Positions 1 through 12,614 of a stretch of 64,000 nucleotides of DNA are shown here, piece after piece. The stretch is from Capra hircus (taxonomy: Eukaryota; Chordata; Mammalia; Artiodactyla; Bovidae): positions 15,642,001 through 15,706,000 of the forward strand of contig NC_030813.1 of assembly GCF_001704415.2 (NCBI RefSeq). Reading direction: 5' to 3'. The position numbers and the translations under genes were made by a program. Within the stretch, counting starts at the first letter, position 1. The number at the start of each line of letters is the position of its first letter. The notes under the pieces were generated by a model that was not told the DNA's origin, did no database searches, and saw only the letters and a program-made list of their open reading frames with translations.

Positions 1-861
1 CAGAATGCTGCCAGAAAAAAAGATGGGCAAACACATCTCTCCCGTGATCAGTCAGCTCTCCCCTCACTCATGCACATGGCTTGTGAACTCGGGGACACAT
101 GTCTATGGGGTTCACACCGTGATGGAGCCTGTGTGTTCCAGTTGACAAGTCCTCTCATACTTCACTTACGTCGCTGAGCTCAACACACTCCAGAGCTCTC
201 CTGTTTCTTTAGCGGTTCCGTGATAACAAGTCCACGTGTGAGTTTACTTCTCAAGCAGCGATCTGACTTTTTCAGCACTTGGAGCTCCTCTGACTACGCA
301 GAGACAGATAGATTACAGGGCACTGAAGAACAGTGTTGGCACAGTGTCAGGGCCTAGTTCTGGGAGCTCAGGGGAGTGAACCTGGATGCGCTGCAGGGTT
401 GGCAGTAGAGCTCAGCCTTCTTCCTCTGGCTTCTGTGAGAAAAAAATGGATTAGAGATTCAAGGGAACAGAGGCAGGGGATTTGGAGAATGATTGGGCAA
501 GGGACACAACTGAGATAATTCCAAAAGTTTTCAGCCAATTCCCTTTCATCCCCAAGGGATCGTTCTCAAGTTGAAACACTAAGGTAATTGGCGTTCTTGA
601 GATCCTGCCCCGGATCTAGTCCCCTTTTCCATGACCTCTTTTTGGAACATGGATGAAGAGTGAAGTGGCATGGCCTTCAGAATAAAGCTCTGAGCAGTTT
701 TCTTGCTCTTAACAAAACATTTTTAAATGCTTCTGGGTAAATGCAAATGATTGTGATGCAGTTCTGCCTATTTCTGCCAATGGCAGTCTTCTACTAATGG
801 TTAATGTCAGACATGAAATTATTTTCCTGAATATTGTTTCTTTTCTCTTTTCATTATGAAG
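1..861 (+). other. ELOVL6: ELOVL6 intron, 3' part
   Basis: Non-coding sequence ahead of the first ELOVL6 exon in the window. It ends in a pyrimidine-rich tract (about 836-855) and an AG at 860-861 that serves as the splice acceptor. I recognise no repeat family or conserved element here, and the short open frame at 333-518 has no similarity I know. Upstream ELOVL6 exons must lie outside the window. Confidence 0.8.
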
Positions 862-1013
862 TATATTCGGTGCTCTTCGAACTGGTGCTTATATGGTGTA
901 CACTGTGATGACCAAAGGCCTGAAGCATTCAGTTTGTGACCAGGGTTTTTACAATGGACCTGTCAGCAAATTCTGGGCTTATGCATTTGTGCTAAGCAAA
1001 GCACCCGAACTAG
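862..1013 (+). CDS. ELOVL6: ELOVL6 internal coding exon (fatty-acid elongase 6)
   Basis: This exon encodes a central part of ELOVL6, the ER-membrane 3-ketoacyl-CoA synthase that condenses malonyl-CoA with C12-C16 acyl-CoAs in the first step of elongating palmitate to stearate. The reading frame gives IFGALRTGAYMVY, then TKGLKHSVCDQGFYNGPVSK and FWAYAFVLSKAPELG, which I recognise as ELOVL6. Much of it matches the mammalian protein as I remember it, with small changes (VYTVM, GLKH). The acceptor is AG at 860-861 after a T/C-rich tract, and a TGA immediately upstream in the same frame shows that coding begins here. The donor is G|GTGAGT at 1013/1014, leaving a phase-1 split glycine codon completed by the exon at 12882. 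The 5' side is phase 2, so the serine codon is split with the previous exon. The exon holds 152 nt and no inactivating change. Confidence 0.96.
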
Positions 1014-1690
1014 GTGAGTGTCTTTTCTCCTTCCATTTCCTCTCCCACCCTCACCCTTTTGTAGTTACATATGTGTAATATTTATTGAAAAATGAACAAA
1101 AAAATAATTTGAAGGTCCTATTTTACTGGTTGCAGGAAAATTACAATAAGTGAATTTGCATTCTTAACTAACTTCTGTTATTTTTGTTCTTTTCCCTCCT
1201 TTTAAATAATTGTACCTTGTGTATATCAAGAGCCAAAAAGTTTATACAGAGTGTGCATGGATCCAAGCCTCACTGAAAGCACAGTTCCAGGGGCTAAGAA
1301 CATCTACCTAGCCCCTTCTCTGAGGCCTTGAACAGCTGAGCTAATATTAGAATATTGGGGAAAGTTAGCCTCACAGCTATTTCCCAGTCTCACAGCAAAG
1401 TGTATGTTCAGCTCTGGAGTTTGGATACAGACTAGGACATTCAGCCTTTGTTTGAGTAGCCTTATGTTCTCATTAACAAAATATTAAGGGTTAGTTTCTG
1501 ATGTTGTTTAATTTTAATCAGTTGAAGAAATAGGCCTTAGAGAAATGTAATTCATCTTTTAGAAATTAGTCCAAAATTCTGGTACTAGATAGATAGGTAG
1601 ATTCCTAACAGTTTTTGCTTTAACTCTTTAACAGTCTTGAATATAAGTGTGTCACAAGTTAACAGACAGTGGAAAATCAAGTAGCAAGGG

Positions 1691-1691
1691 C

Positions 1692-1720
<29 letters not shown>
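1691..1720. repeat. poly-T tract
   Basis: An uninterrupted run of about 28 T occurs in the intron. It could be the tail of a minus-strand retrotransposon, but the sequence to its right resembles no family that I recognise. Confidence 0.8.
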
Positions 1721-1722
<2 letters not shown>

Positions 1723-2283
1723 CAGGCACAGTTCCCCAGAAAAATATCTTTGTTGCCAGAAAAAGGGAGCCACCAGTGATAAAAAGATCTGAGTTCATCT
1801 CTGAGCCATGCTGGGCAGAGTCTCACAAATTAGTCCACATCCTTAGGGGACATCTGTGCATCCTCTGGGTTTCTTAATGTTTTATCTATAATTAAGAATT
1901 GGCTTATTTAGTTTAAAATTCTTATCTATCAATTGCATTCCATCTCCTGTTTCTCCTGAAAAGGGGGTTGGAAGTTGTAATTTCATTTTAAGTTACCTAC
2001 AGTGTTAGCTATCGAGTCTTTCTGAAAGGTTCCCCTGGTTTGTATCTGTTCACAGAGGGTATGACGTGTCTCTGATGTATGCATCCTCTCCTCTAGCCAC
2101 TCTGCAGCAGGGGCTCTAATCTGCTGGCAATTGGTTTGAACTGCTGGTTTGACCACTTCTTCCCAGGTCAAAGACACGGGAGGAACAGCAGGAAAAAAAC
2201 TTCAGTGCTCACACACACAGCCTATCAAAAGTCTTACAGTGAAATGCATTAGTATGGACTCATTGGTTTATTCCTTTAATAAA

Positions 2284-3679
2284 TTTTTAAATTTTTTTAT
2301 TGAAGTATAGTTGATTTACATGTTGCCCTAATTTCTGCCGTAGAGTAAGGCGATTCTGTTATTCATACACATTCTTCTTTTCTGCCTTCTTTTTCATTAC
2401 GGCTTATCATAGGGTACTGAATATATTAATAGTTCCCTGTGTTCTACAGTAGGACTTTGTTGTTATCCATTCTATGTACAATAGTTTGCATCTGCTAACC
2501 CCAAACTCACACTTCATGCCTCCCCTGCTTGCCCCCTTGGCACCCTCGGGTCGTTTCTCTATGTCTGTGAATCCATTCCTGTTTGGTAAAATTCATTTGT
2601 GTCATATGGTGGATTCCACATATCAGTGATATCGTATGGTATTTGCTTTTCTTTTTCTGACTTATTTCGCTTAGTATGATCATCCCATCCACACTGCTGC
2701 GTATGGCAGTATTCTATTTCTTATGGCAGAGCAGCATTCCACTGTATATATGTGCGGCATCTTTATTCATTTGTTGACAGATACTTTAGTTGTTTCCATG
2801 TCTTGGCTATTGAGAATAGTGCTGTTATGAACATAGCGGTTGCATGTATCTTTTTGAATTATAGTTTTGTCTGAATATATGCCCACGAGTGGGATTGCTG
2901 GATCATGTGGTAGCTCTGTTTTTAGTTTTTTTAAGGAACTTCCATACTGTTCCATAGTGGCTGTAATAACTTACATTCCCACCAACAGTGTAGGAGGGTT
3001 CCCTTTTCTCCACATCCTCTACAGCGTTTGTTATTTGTAAACGTTTTAATAATGGACATTCTGGCTGGTGTGAGGTGGCTTTGATTTGCTTTTCTCTAAT
3101 AATTATTGATGGTTGAGCATCTTTTCATGTGCCTGTGGGTCATCTGTATGTCTTCTTTGAAGAAATGCTTATTAGGTCTTCTGCCCATTTTTCAATTGGG
3201 ATGTTTGTTTTTATTGTTGTTAAACTGTATGAACTGTTTGTATATTTTGGAAAGTAAGCTCTTGTTGGTCATGTTGTTTACAGATATTTCCTCACAGTCC
3301 ATGGGTTGTCTTTTTTTTTTCTCCCCTGTGTATGTTTTCCTTTGCTGTGTAGAAGCTTGCAAGTTTAATTAGCTCCTTTAATTTTTGCTTTTATATCTAT
3401 TGCCTTGGGAGAATGGCCTTAGAAAATATTGGTGAGATTTACATCAGAGAATGTTTTGCCTATGTTCTCTTCTAAGAGTTTTATGGTATCATGTCTTATA
3501 TATATGTCTTTAAGCCATCTTGAGTTTATTTTTGTGTATGGTGAGAGGGTGTGTCCTAACTTCATTGATTTATTTATGAAGCTGTCCAACTTTCCTAACA
3601 CCCCTTGCTGAAGAAACTGTCTTTTTCTTACCCTTGCCTCCTTGCTCAAAGATTAATTTGACCATAGGTGTGTGTGTCA
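2284..3679 (-). repeat. L1 LINE 3' fragment, 5'-truncated
   Basis: On the minus strand this reads as the end of L1 ORF2 followed by the L1 3' region. The frame at 3419-3649 contains a typical ORF2 C-terminal stretch (FINKSMKLGHTLSPYTKINS, then LLEENIGKTFSD). The frame at 2767-2955 has the late ORF2 motif PHDPAIPLVGIY. Its A-rich tail lies at the left. TTTAATAAA flanks the element at 2275-2283 and 3680-3688, a probable target-site duplication, so this is one insertion truncated at its 5' end. It is intronic and opposite to ELOVL6 transcription. Confidence 0.88.
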
Positions 3680-3740
3680 TTTAATAAACTTATAATAAGC
3701 ATCTACCATGGGCCAGGCATTTAAAATGCTGAAATGGAAT
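3675..3740 (+). repeat. possible MIR remnant
   Basis: A short stretch resembling the MIR core phrase for 'catctac..tg.gccaggca' lies just right of the L1. Only about 50 bp match, so this is tentative. Confidence 0.35.
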
Positions 3741-5440
3741 TGCTACTTTATCAAAAAGAGAAATTTATCATATGAATTTTTTTATGAACCAGGCCCCCAG
3801 GCAGCTATTTTTTAATATTTAGATTAGGACCACTTGCTGCGAAGTCTTACACTAGAGAAGTGTTTTTCAGACTTGGAGCTATAGACAATGCCTAAAAGCC
3901 TACAGATATGTTTTTTAGGAATTTCAAAATTCTGTGAGGACACTTTAATTTTGTATTTTCAGGTATAGATAAAAGATTGTCTACATTTCTCATAGTGATT
4001 TTTTATTTAGAGTCATAGAGTCTCTGCTATGAGTCAGACTAAAGAATTATTCAAATTGAGAAATATATCCCTTTGACTTTTACTTTATTCTATGTAAGTA
4101 TCCTTATGAACTGCCTCCCCACCTTTTTGATAAAGAATTGTCTATAGATACATGAATACAGTAAATGCATGAACCTTGATTCCCTCTGCATGCCATCCCT
4201 GAACACCTGTACAGTTTCCCCCTCCCTACCCTCAATAAAGTACTTTGTTGCTTGCTTTAATCAGGAAAGGTGCCTCTCTGCTTCTGGCCTTTAGGCCTCT
4301 AATTGCAAAGGAGCTACTTCAGCCTTGGCTTCTAGAAATGCATTTCCCTGCCAGGGCTGCTTAGCTATGTTCTGAGTTTTAGCCAGTTGTGTCTGAGGGA
4401 CTTGAGAATAAAAATAGCTCCTTCTACCTTTTGAAGGAGTAATACATGGAAGAGCCACACCAACCCATTCATAGTGGCCATTCTCCTTCAAAGGCGTGAG
4501 TAGCTCTGTGCTGTCTGTCCTCCCACCTTCTACTCTAGATGGACACCTGAGTCGCAAGGTTAGGATTTGTGGATGAGAACTGCATCGCTCAGAGGTATTT
4601 GTGCTATAATCCTCTGTCTTGTTGCAGTGTTGTTGATCCCGAGGAGGGCAGGGCAGTCAGTCACCTGTCTTTATTACTCTAGGCTCGAACATACCACTCC
4701 CTCCTGCCCCAATGTAGACCTTGTAATTAGACACAATTCTGTTCCCTCTTGAGGCCCAAAGGAGCTGTACGCTAGTTCCTTATGCCGTTGGCTTGATAAT
4801 CACTTTGCCCGGAGAAGCCTCATTCACCACAGCAGTTTATAGGCTGCATATCAAACAGTCCATTCCTTCACAGTTCAAACAAGGGATTGAAGTGCTGTCA
4901 GTGGGCTAAAGAGTTGAAAAACAAATCCTAAACTTGATGCAGCTCTTTAATGAGGGTAGTGTGTGACACCAATTCTTCCTGTGGTTTCAGATCCATTATA
5001 CAGATATTTTCAGTCTTGAGTACCCTTTTCCAATTTTCAAATATGACTTATTTCCTTTCAGATATCCTGGATCTTACTTGATAGCTATCTTCCCAAGGTA
5101 AACCGCTTCATCAAAATAGATCCTAAACCAGTTCGCCTAGTTTAGTGAACATGTGTGCTTTAGATGGCTTTTTGTTGGTTTGGGAATTTAAATTCCTTCC
5201 CTGTAAAACACTCAGAAAACCTTGTCGCTACTATTTAATTAAGAAAGCTTTATTCATTTGGATTATTTAGAATTTTTCTTATTTTTTAGGTTCCCAGTTC
5301 TGCTTTCAGTTCTCTATTCTGAACTTCCTAATGTATACCAGAAAGAAAAGGTCTTGAGAGAGAAAAAAGAACAGTTCTTCTATGTTCAATACTGAAAACT
5401 CAATTTTCCCACTCCCAAAACCTGCCTGCCTACAGTTTTC
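3741..5440. other. unique intronic sequence
   Basis: No repeat, exon or RNA gene is recognisable. Open frames are short and of random appearance. One run of pyrimidines lies near 4490-4530. Confidence 0.6.
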
Positions 5441-5442
5441 AC

Positions 5443-5640
5443 TAAAGTATTTTTTTTTTTATTGTGGCAAAGCGTATGTAAAATTGGCCATTTCCAGGTG
5501 ACAGGCCTGCTGCATTATGGGCGTTGGCACTGTTGTACAGCCATCACACCATCCACCTCCAGAACTTTTATCTTCCCCAGCTGAAAACTCTGTGCCCATT
5601 AAACACTAACATTCCCCCTTCACTGGACTTTTAATAGCAA
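5443..5640 (-). repeat. ancient L1M-type 3' end
   Basis: The sequence starting with an A/T-rich lead and 'attgtggcaaagcgtatgtaa', followed by 'tgttgtacagccatcaca' and 'aaactctgtgcccattaaac', matches the reverse complement of the old mammalian L1M 3' end that I remember. It is diverged, with many substitutions. Confidence 0.7.
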
Positions 5641-7475
5641 GAAGGGCTTTCTGTCTCAGCAGAGAACAATGAGCTCATTTCAGTGAATTCCACAGCTACG
5701 GTCTACTAGAACAAGTGAGGGGAAGAGAGCCACCAACCTGCTTTGTGTGCCAAAATCTTTGACTGACTACTGTTTGAATTATATTAAAACCTGCTGAGGT
5801 TTTGTTTTGTTAAAACTTGGAAACATCTGCTCTGAGTCTAGGTCCTTGCTCAGTTGAGCTCGTCATTGTTTTTGAAACTCTGACTCAGCGGAGCTCCCGC
5901 TAACTCTGCGAAGAGGGGCGCAGCCATCTGTAACAAACCACACACCCAGTGGGCGCTCGGTCTCTTGGCGGCTGGGGCTTCCGCATGCTCGTGAGCTTCT
6001 CCAGAGCTGCACACAGGCCTGCATTTGACAACACAGGTGCAGCAGGCAGAGTTCAGGAGGGACACTTAGATACCGGATCACCATGATCTGGCTTCAGGCT
6101 GGCTCTTGACTGAAAATAGCCAAACCAAAGGTTAGACTGTGGTAAAGAACATGAACCAGACGAAGCTAAAATATGTGACATGGCCAAAACATTCACGAGT
6201 CAGAAGATCCACTGCTTAAACATGGCCAAACTTCTTCCCATAATGCCCGCAGCACGTTTGACCAAGAAAGATTGGTTGGCTGACACTGCATTCACAGTCT
6301 CAATATCTTTTGTTTGCATTTCTCGGTCGCTCTGTAGCTTTTGATAGGCCTGGATGTGGAATGCTATCAGTATGATTGGCTCACAACAAATTAAATGAGT
6401 TATTGTGTAGTTTTTCCCAGAGCTGCATGACTGGTGCATCTCAGCTGTGATATCAGAAGAACCATGAGAGGTCTCAGGGCGTCCTTTCTAGAACCTCATT
6501 CAAGGGAAACTCCCCTTCTCTGGGTTGGTGGCCTGCCTGGAGACAGTAACTTTGATATGGAATCGGAGTGCTACTCCTGAGAGATTCAGGGCCATTACTG
6601 GAAGATTCTCATCTTCTTTCTCCATCTAATCACCCTGTATAGCTGTTCTGAGAAAAACTGTTATGTGTACCTAAATTAATTTCATTTTGAAGATATCATG
6701 GCATGACCTTTGCCCCCACCTCCCCATGTTAAGTGAAAACACCTAGTATGTCTTATATCAAGCCAGAGCCCCCCACTCAGACAGGAAGAACACAGTATTA
6801 TTCCAGATTTGTAGCTTCTGTTAGCCCATTCTCATGGTCTGTGTTTTGTCCCCTACCACTCTTCCCACTCAGACTGTTCTTTAGACAATAAAGTTTTAAT
6901 ATAAAGGTGATGACAGAGGTAAAATTAAATCTAAGGAATTTAAAAGGATAAAATGCTCATTATTTTATGGCAAATAATTATGTTTGAGTATTGTACAGGC
7001 TTTATTTTAGTTAATACTTAGAGACTCAGAGTCTCAATCACAAGTAAATAAATTTGCTTTTAACATACAATTCCTTGGAAATTCTACCTTCTTTCTGCTG
7101 TGAACAAAGGTAAGTTGAAATTACCGTGTCTGTGTTATAGTCCATAGAAGGAAGGGAGGCGCAGAGTAGTAATTAGACAGAAATAGTGGATCTTTGACAG
7201 GCACACAAAAATAGCACAGATTAACACAAATAAGTAGACACCAGGTCTCCTAACACTAGTTGTCTCCCTTGAACATACAACTGAGAGTTACTGTCACCAT
7301 TGATCATTATTATTCTGTCTGACATTTATAGGTTTAATATGTCAAACATCTCACAATAGAGAAGACTTCAAAGAAAATTTTATAAAAGGTTCAGAAATGC
7401 AGCAGCTGGAAACTTCCTTTCTGTTCTAAACAAATAAGTAATAATGTTGGAGTTTGCTTTTTCTTTTTTTTTTTT
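5641..7475. other. unique intronic sequence
   Basis: No known repeat is recognised. A small patch at about 5,870-6,010 has more CpG than its surroundings, but no promoter motifs or exon could be supported. A T-rich run occurs at about 7461-7478. Confidence 0.55.
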
Positions 7476-7479
7476 TCAT

Positions 7480-7697
7480 ATTCCTTAGGTAGTAGCTGAC
7501 TATGTGTTTTCTTGAAGAATAGCTGATTTACAATCTTGTTAATTCCAGGTGTACAGCAAAGTGATTCAGATTTTTTGTTTAAAAATTTTTTTTTCCATTA
7601 TAGTTTATTACAAGACATTGAATACAGTTTTCTATGCTATACAGTGAATCTTTATCAATTTTATGTATAATAGCATGTGTATCTGTTAATCCCATTG
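7480..7697 (-). repeat. L1 3' end, left part (split by BovB)
   Basis: 'gaatagctgatttacaat...gtgtacagcaaagtgattcag' is the reverse-complement L1 3' end common in ruminants. The element resumes at 9668 ('ctcctaatttatccc') after the BovB, so the two parts were once contiguous. Confidence 0.8.
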
Positions 7698-9486
7698 CTG
7701 TTGTTGTTCAGTCGCCAAGTTGTGTTCGACTCTCTGTGACCCCATGAACTGCTTCTGATCAGGTGGCCAAAGTATTAGAGCTTCAGTTTCAACATCAGTC
7801 CTTCCAATGAATATTCAGGGTTGATTTCCTTTAGAATTGACTGGTTTGATATCCTTGCTCTCCAGGGGACTCTCAAGAGTCTTCCCCAGCACCGCACTTC
7901 AAAAGCATCAATTCTTCAGTACTCAGCCTTCTTTATGGTCCAAATCTTATATCCATATACAACTACTAGAAAAACCATAGCTTTGACTATATGGACCTTT
8001 GTTGGCAAAGTGATGTCTCTGCTTTTCAATACACTGTCTAGGTTGGTCATAGCCTTCTTCTAAGAAGCAAATGTCTTTTAATTTCATGGCTGCAGTCATC
8101 AACCGCAGGATTTTGGAGCCCAAGAAAATAAAATCTGACACTGTTTCCACTTTGTCCCCATCTATTTGCCATGAAGTGATGGGACCAGATGCCATGATCT
8201 TAGTTTTTTGAATGCTGAATTTTAAGCTAGCTTTTTCACTGTCCTCTTTCACCTTCATCTAGAGACTCTGTAGTTCCTCTTTGCTTTCTATCATCTGCAT
8301 ATCTGAAATTATTGATATCTCCTGTCAATCTTGATTCCACTTGTGATTCATCTAGCCTAGCATGATGTACTCTGCATATAAGTTAAATAAGCAGGGTGAC
8401 AATGTATAACCTTAAGTTACTCCTTTCCCAATTTTGAACCAGTCCATTGTTCCATGTATACTAACTAAGCAATACTAACTGTTGCTTCTTGTCCTGTATA
8501 CAGGTTTCTCAGAAGGTAGGTAAACTAGTTGGGTATTCCCATCTAAGAATTTTCCACAGTTTGTTGTGATCGAGACAGTCAAAGGCTTTAACATGGTCAA
8601 CGAAACACAAGTAGATGAGATTTTTTTTGGAATTCTCTTGCTTTTGCTATGATCCAGCAGATATTGGCAATTTGGTCTCTGGTTCCTCTGCCTTTTCTAA
8701 ATCTAGCTTGTACATCTGGAAGTTCTTTATTCACATATTGTTGAAGCCTAGCTTGAAGGGTTTTGAGCTTTACCTTGCTAGCATGTGAAATGAGTGCACT
8801 TGTACGGTAATTTGAACATTCTTTGGCATTGCCCTTCTTTGGGATTGGAATGAAAACTGACCTTTTCCAGTCCTGTGGCCACTGCTGAATTTTACAGATT
8901 TGCTGGCATATTGAGTAGAGCACTTTCACAGCATCATCTTTTAGGATTTGAAATAGCTCAGCTGGAATTCCATCACCTCCACTAGCTTTGTTTGTAGTAA
9001 TGCTTCCTAAGGCCGACTTGACTTCACACTCCAAGTGAGTGACCATACCATCATGATTATCCAGGTCATTAACTGTCATTTTTGTACAGTTCTTCTGTAT
9101 ATTTTTGCCACTTTTTAATCTCTTCTTCTGTTAAGTCCTTGCTGTTTCTGTCCTTAATTGTGCCCATCTTTGTATGAAATGTTCCCTTGGTATCTCTAAT
9201 CTCCCATTCTAGTATTTTCCTCTGTTTCTTTGCATTGATCACTTCAGGCTTTCTTATCTCTCCTTGCTATTCTTTGGAATTCTGCATTCAGTTGGGTATA
9301 TCTTTCGCTTTCTCCTTTGCCTTTAGCTTCTCTTCTTTTCTCAGCTATTTGTAAGGCCTCCTCAGACAACCATTTTGTCTTCTTGCATTTCTTTTTTTTG
9401 AAGATGGTTTTGGTCACCACCTCCTGTACAATGTTACAAAGCTCTGTCCATAGTTCTTCAGGCATTCTGTCTACCAGATCTAATTT
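7698..9486 (-). repeat. BovB (RTE) LINE, 5'-truncated, decayed
   Basis: The minus-strand frames encode BovB reverse transcriptase pieces. Position 8597-9079 includes SALGSITTNKASGGDGIPAE, QQWPQDWKRSVFIPIPKKGN and FRKGRGTRDQIAN. Position 7947-8258 includes KTKIMASGPITSW and DFIFLGSKI. The endonuclease/RT linker appears at 9244-9528. The BovB 3' end is at the left ('gttgttcagtcgccaag'). Part of the 3' region is deleted near 7749-7757, and several stops and frameshifts interrupt the frame, so it cannot make protein. Confidence 0.9.
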
Positions 9487-9667
9487 GATCTCTGGTTCCT
9501 CTGTCTTTTCTAAATTCAGGTTGTACATCTGGAAGTTCTTGGGTCATGAACTGCTGTAGCCTAGCTTGAAGGATTTTGAGCATAATCTAACATGTGAAAT
9601 GAGTGCAAGTGTATGATTATTTGAACATTGCTTGGCATTGCCTTTCTTTGGGATTGGAATGAAACTC
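9487..9667 (-). repeat. second BovB RT segment, duplicated relative to 8.67-8.86 kb
   Basis: This stretch repeats, in the same orientation, the RT segment found at about 8669-8858: 'tctctggttcctctg.cttttctaaat.ca' through 'ttctttgggattggaatgaaa'. It abuts the 5' end of the longer BovB directly. It may be an older BovB remnant or an RT template-switch product. Confidence 0.75.
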
Positions 9668-10254
9668 CTAATTTATCCCATGCCCTGCTCCCACTTTTCC
9701 CTTTGATGACCATAAGTTTGTTTTCTATGTTTGTGAGTCTGTTTTGTAAATGAATTCATTTGCATATATTTTAGATTCTACATATAAGTGATATCATTAT
9801 AATATTTGTCTTTGACTTCACTTATGATATTCTCTAAGTTCATTCATGTTGTTGCAAATGGCAATATTTCTTTTTTATGGCTAAGTTATATTCCTTCGAG
9901 TGTGTGTGTAGCAGTTGTTGTTTAGTAGCTAAGTACTGTCCAACTCTTTGTGACCCCCGTGGACTGTAGCCCACCAGGCTCCTCTGTCCATGGGATTTCC
10001 CAGACAAGAAGACTGGTATGGGTTGGCATATCATATTTTTATCCATTCATCTGTTGATGGACACTTATGTTATTTATCATGCTTATATGAACATTGGAGT
10101 GCATGTATTTTTTTGAGTTAGAGATTTTGTCTTTTCACAATATATGCCCAGGAGTGGGATTGCTGGATCATATGGTAGCTCTGTTTTTAGTTTTTTGAGG
10201 AACCTCCATACTGTTCTTCATAATGGCTGTACCAATTTACATTCCCATCCATCT
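9668..10254 (-). repeat. L1 3' region, right part
   Basis: This continues the L1 from 7697 (reverse complement of L1 3' UTR and late ORF2, for example 'tatgcccaggagtgggattgctggatcat'). It is interrupted by a Bov-A piece at 9906-10022 and ends near the change to unique sequence at 10255. Confidence 0.8.
9906..10022 (-). repeat. Bov-A SINE fragment
   Basis: The reverse complement of the BovB-derived SINE body is seen: 'gtccaactctttgtgaccc', 'accaggctcctctgtccatg', 'tatgggttgg'. It is truncated before the tRNA-like/RNA polymerase III end, and it sits inside the L1. Confidence 0.85.
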
Positions 10255-10978
10255 TTTCTGTTTACTTAAGGTCCCATCAGAACCTTAAGTCTTTCCAAGA
10301 TCCAACATTGTCTGACCTTCCTTTGTACCCAATGTTTTAGGGCATCCTTGAAGAATAAGGGATAAGACAAGGGTAAGTACTAATTCCCCTTGTGGTTAAT
10401 TAAATTTCAGAATAAGAAGAGGGACCGCCTAGTTACCCTTGCTATACAAAAAGAAATCGAGGTCACCAAAGGTCATGAAGGATATTGATTTTTCTCATAT
10501 CTGAAATCCACAGAGATAGGAAAGAGAATGAAGCATCTGCCACATAAATCCTGCTTTTGTCCCACATCCCAGTGTTTGTTGTTCTGGTACTTGTTAATGG
10601 AATTGGGTGTATTTGTTACTGTGCCTGCTCTTCATCTATTTTTATGTAAGTGTTCGAAAGTATATTTTTCAGAATCTCTAGGCTTTTCAGAGAATCATTA
10701 TCATCTACCTACATGAGCACCATTCTTGCTTCTATAACATAAATTCTTTACCTTAGATGTGAATAGTGGTCTTTTGGGTAGCCAGAATAGCTCAGATGGG
10801 AGAGTCAGACCAGAGAAACAATAGTCTTTTTCTTCAAGGGGTTAATGTTACTGAGATTTTGGATAATCCTGTAAAGCATTTTCAGAGTTAATTCCACAAG
10901 AAAGTGTCATCCTCAGTTTTTTATCACTTGATTCATTGCTACCAAAATAATACCTATTATCCTCTTCAGTAAATACAG
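10255..10978. other. unique intronic sequence
   Basis: No repeat or coding signal that I can support. Confidence 0.5.
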
Positions 10979-10979
10979 A

Positions 10980-11725
10980 GGATTTTTGTTTTTTTTTCCG
11001 TTTGCCTAACTTTTCAAAATTTATATTAGAGTACAGTTGATTTACAGTGTGGTTAGTTTCAGGTACACAGCAATGATTCACTTATAAATATCCATCCCAA
11101 ATCCATCTCATTCTTTTTCAGATTCCTTTCCCATATAGATCATTAGGGTATGGGGTAGATTTCCCTGTGCTATATAGTAGGCCCTTGTTGATTATCTAAA
11201 TGCCTAATTTATCCCTCCCCCGCCCTTTGGAAACCATAAGTTTGTTTTTGAAGTCTGTTTTGCAAATAAGTTCATTTGTATCATTTTTAAATTCCACATA
11301 TAAGTGATATTGTGTGATATTTGTCTTCCTCTGACTTATTTCACTTAGTAGGATAATCTCTCATCCATTGCTTCAAATGGCATTATTTTACTCATTTTTT
11401 ATGACTAATATTCCATTGTATATAAGTACCACACCTTTTCCATTCCTCTTGTGATGGACATTTATATCACTTCTGTGTTAGCTATTATAAATAGTGCTAC
11501 AGTGAACATTAGGGTGCATGTATCTTTTCAAGTTATGGTTTTCTCTGAATATACACCCAAGAGTGGGATGGCTGGATCATAGGATAGTTCTATTTTTAAT
11601 TTTTTAAGGACCCTCCATACCGTTTTCCATGGTGGCTGTACCAATTTACATTTCTACCAACAGTGCAGGTTGCTTTCCTTTTCTCCACACCCTCTCCAGG
11701 ATTTACTGTTTGTAGACTTTTTAAA
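10980..11725 (-). repeat. L1 3' region fragment
   Basis: This is the reverse complement of the L1 3' UTR and late ORF2 region: 'agagtacagttgatttacag' near the left edge, 'cccaagagtgggatggctgg' around 11,560, and 'aacagtgcaggttgctttcc' near 11,660. It is decayed and non-coding. Confidence 0.8.
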
Positions 11726-11734
11726 AGCAATTAT

Positions 11735-12170
11735 TGGAATATATTGATTTACAGTACTGTGTTAGTTTCAGGTATACAGCAGTGAGTCAGCTGTATAAAG
11801 GCCATTATAGAGTAGTGAGCAGAGTTCCCTGTGCTCTACAGCAGGTTCTGAGTTATCTATTTTACATACTGCAGTGTATGTAAGTCCGTCCCCGTCTCCC
11901 AGTTTATCCCTCCCCTACTTTATCCCCTAGTAACCCTACATACCATAACCTAGTTTTCTGCATCTGTGATTCTACTTCTGTTTTGTAAATAAGTTCCATA
12001 TACAGACTGGAATATTGCTCAGTCATTAAAAAATTACAAAATATTGATATTTGCAGCAACATGAATAGATCCAGAGATTGTCATACTGAGTGAAATAAGT
12101 CAAACACAAATGTTATATAGTATTACTTATATGCTATATAGGTATGCTTTATAGACTTTTTTATAATGGC
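11735..12170 (-). repeat. second L1 3' fragment, partly rearranged
   Basis: Another L1 3' end begins 'attgatttacagtactgtgt'. From about 12,005 to 12,150 the L1 3' sequence instead runs in the + direction ('gaatattgctcagtcattaa'), so two pieces in opposite orientation meet near 12,000. Confidence 0.6.
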
Positions 12171-12614
12171 CATTCTGACTGGTGTGATGTCTTTGTCTTT
12201 AGAGTATCTTTTTTGTCAACAGTTGTTCAGTAGTTACTTGTGATTTTGATGTTTTTGTGAGAAGAGGTAAGCTCAAGTCCTACTCCGCTATCTTGTCTCT
12301 TATCCAGGAATAGCCTTTTGTTTAAATTTTACTTTTCTAATTTCCATATGCCAAGGCTTCACATTTTATAGGGAACCTGCAAAAGTGTGTACTTTTGTTG
12401 TGTACCAAAGAAAGGTGGTTTTATTACCCCAGAGCGGCCTAAGAACATTTTACTGGTCACTTGAATTCAAATTTGTTTCTCTTGATTAATGACTATCACT
12501 TGACTCTCTTCTAGGTGATATTTCCTAAAATGCATAGCCTCATTGGAAATGGACAATATACTTACTAGTGTCCCTTCCAAATCAAAAATATGATTGTGTG
12601 CAAAACACCTTTCT

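Noticed and set aside
893..1078. 61-codon gene starting MVYTVMTKGLK
   Set aside because: It is the ELOVL6 exon read past its donor site at 1013/1014 into the intron; the true exon begins at 862.
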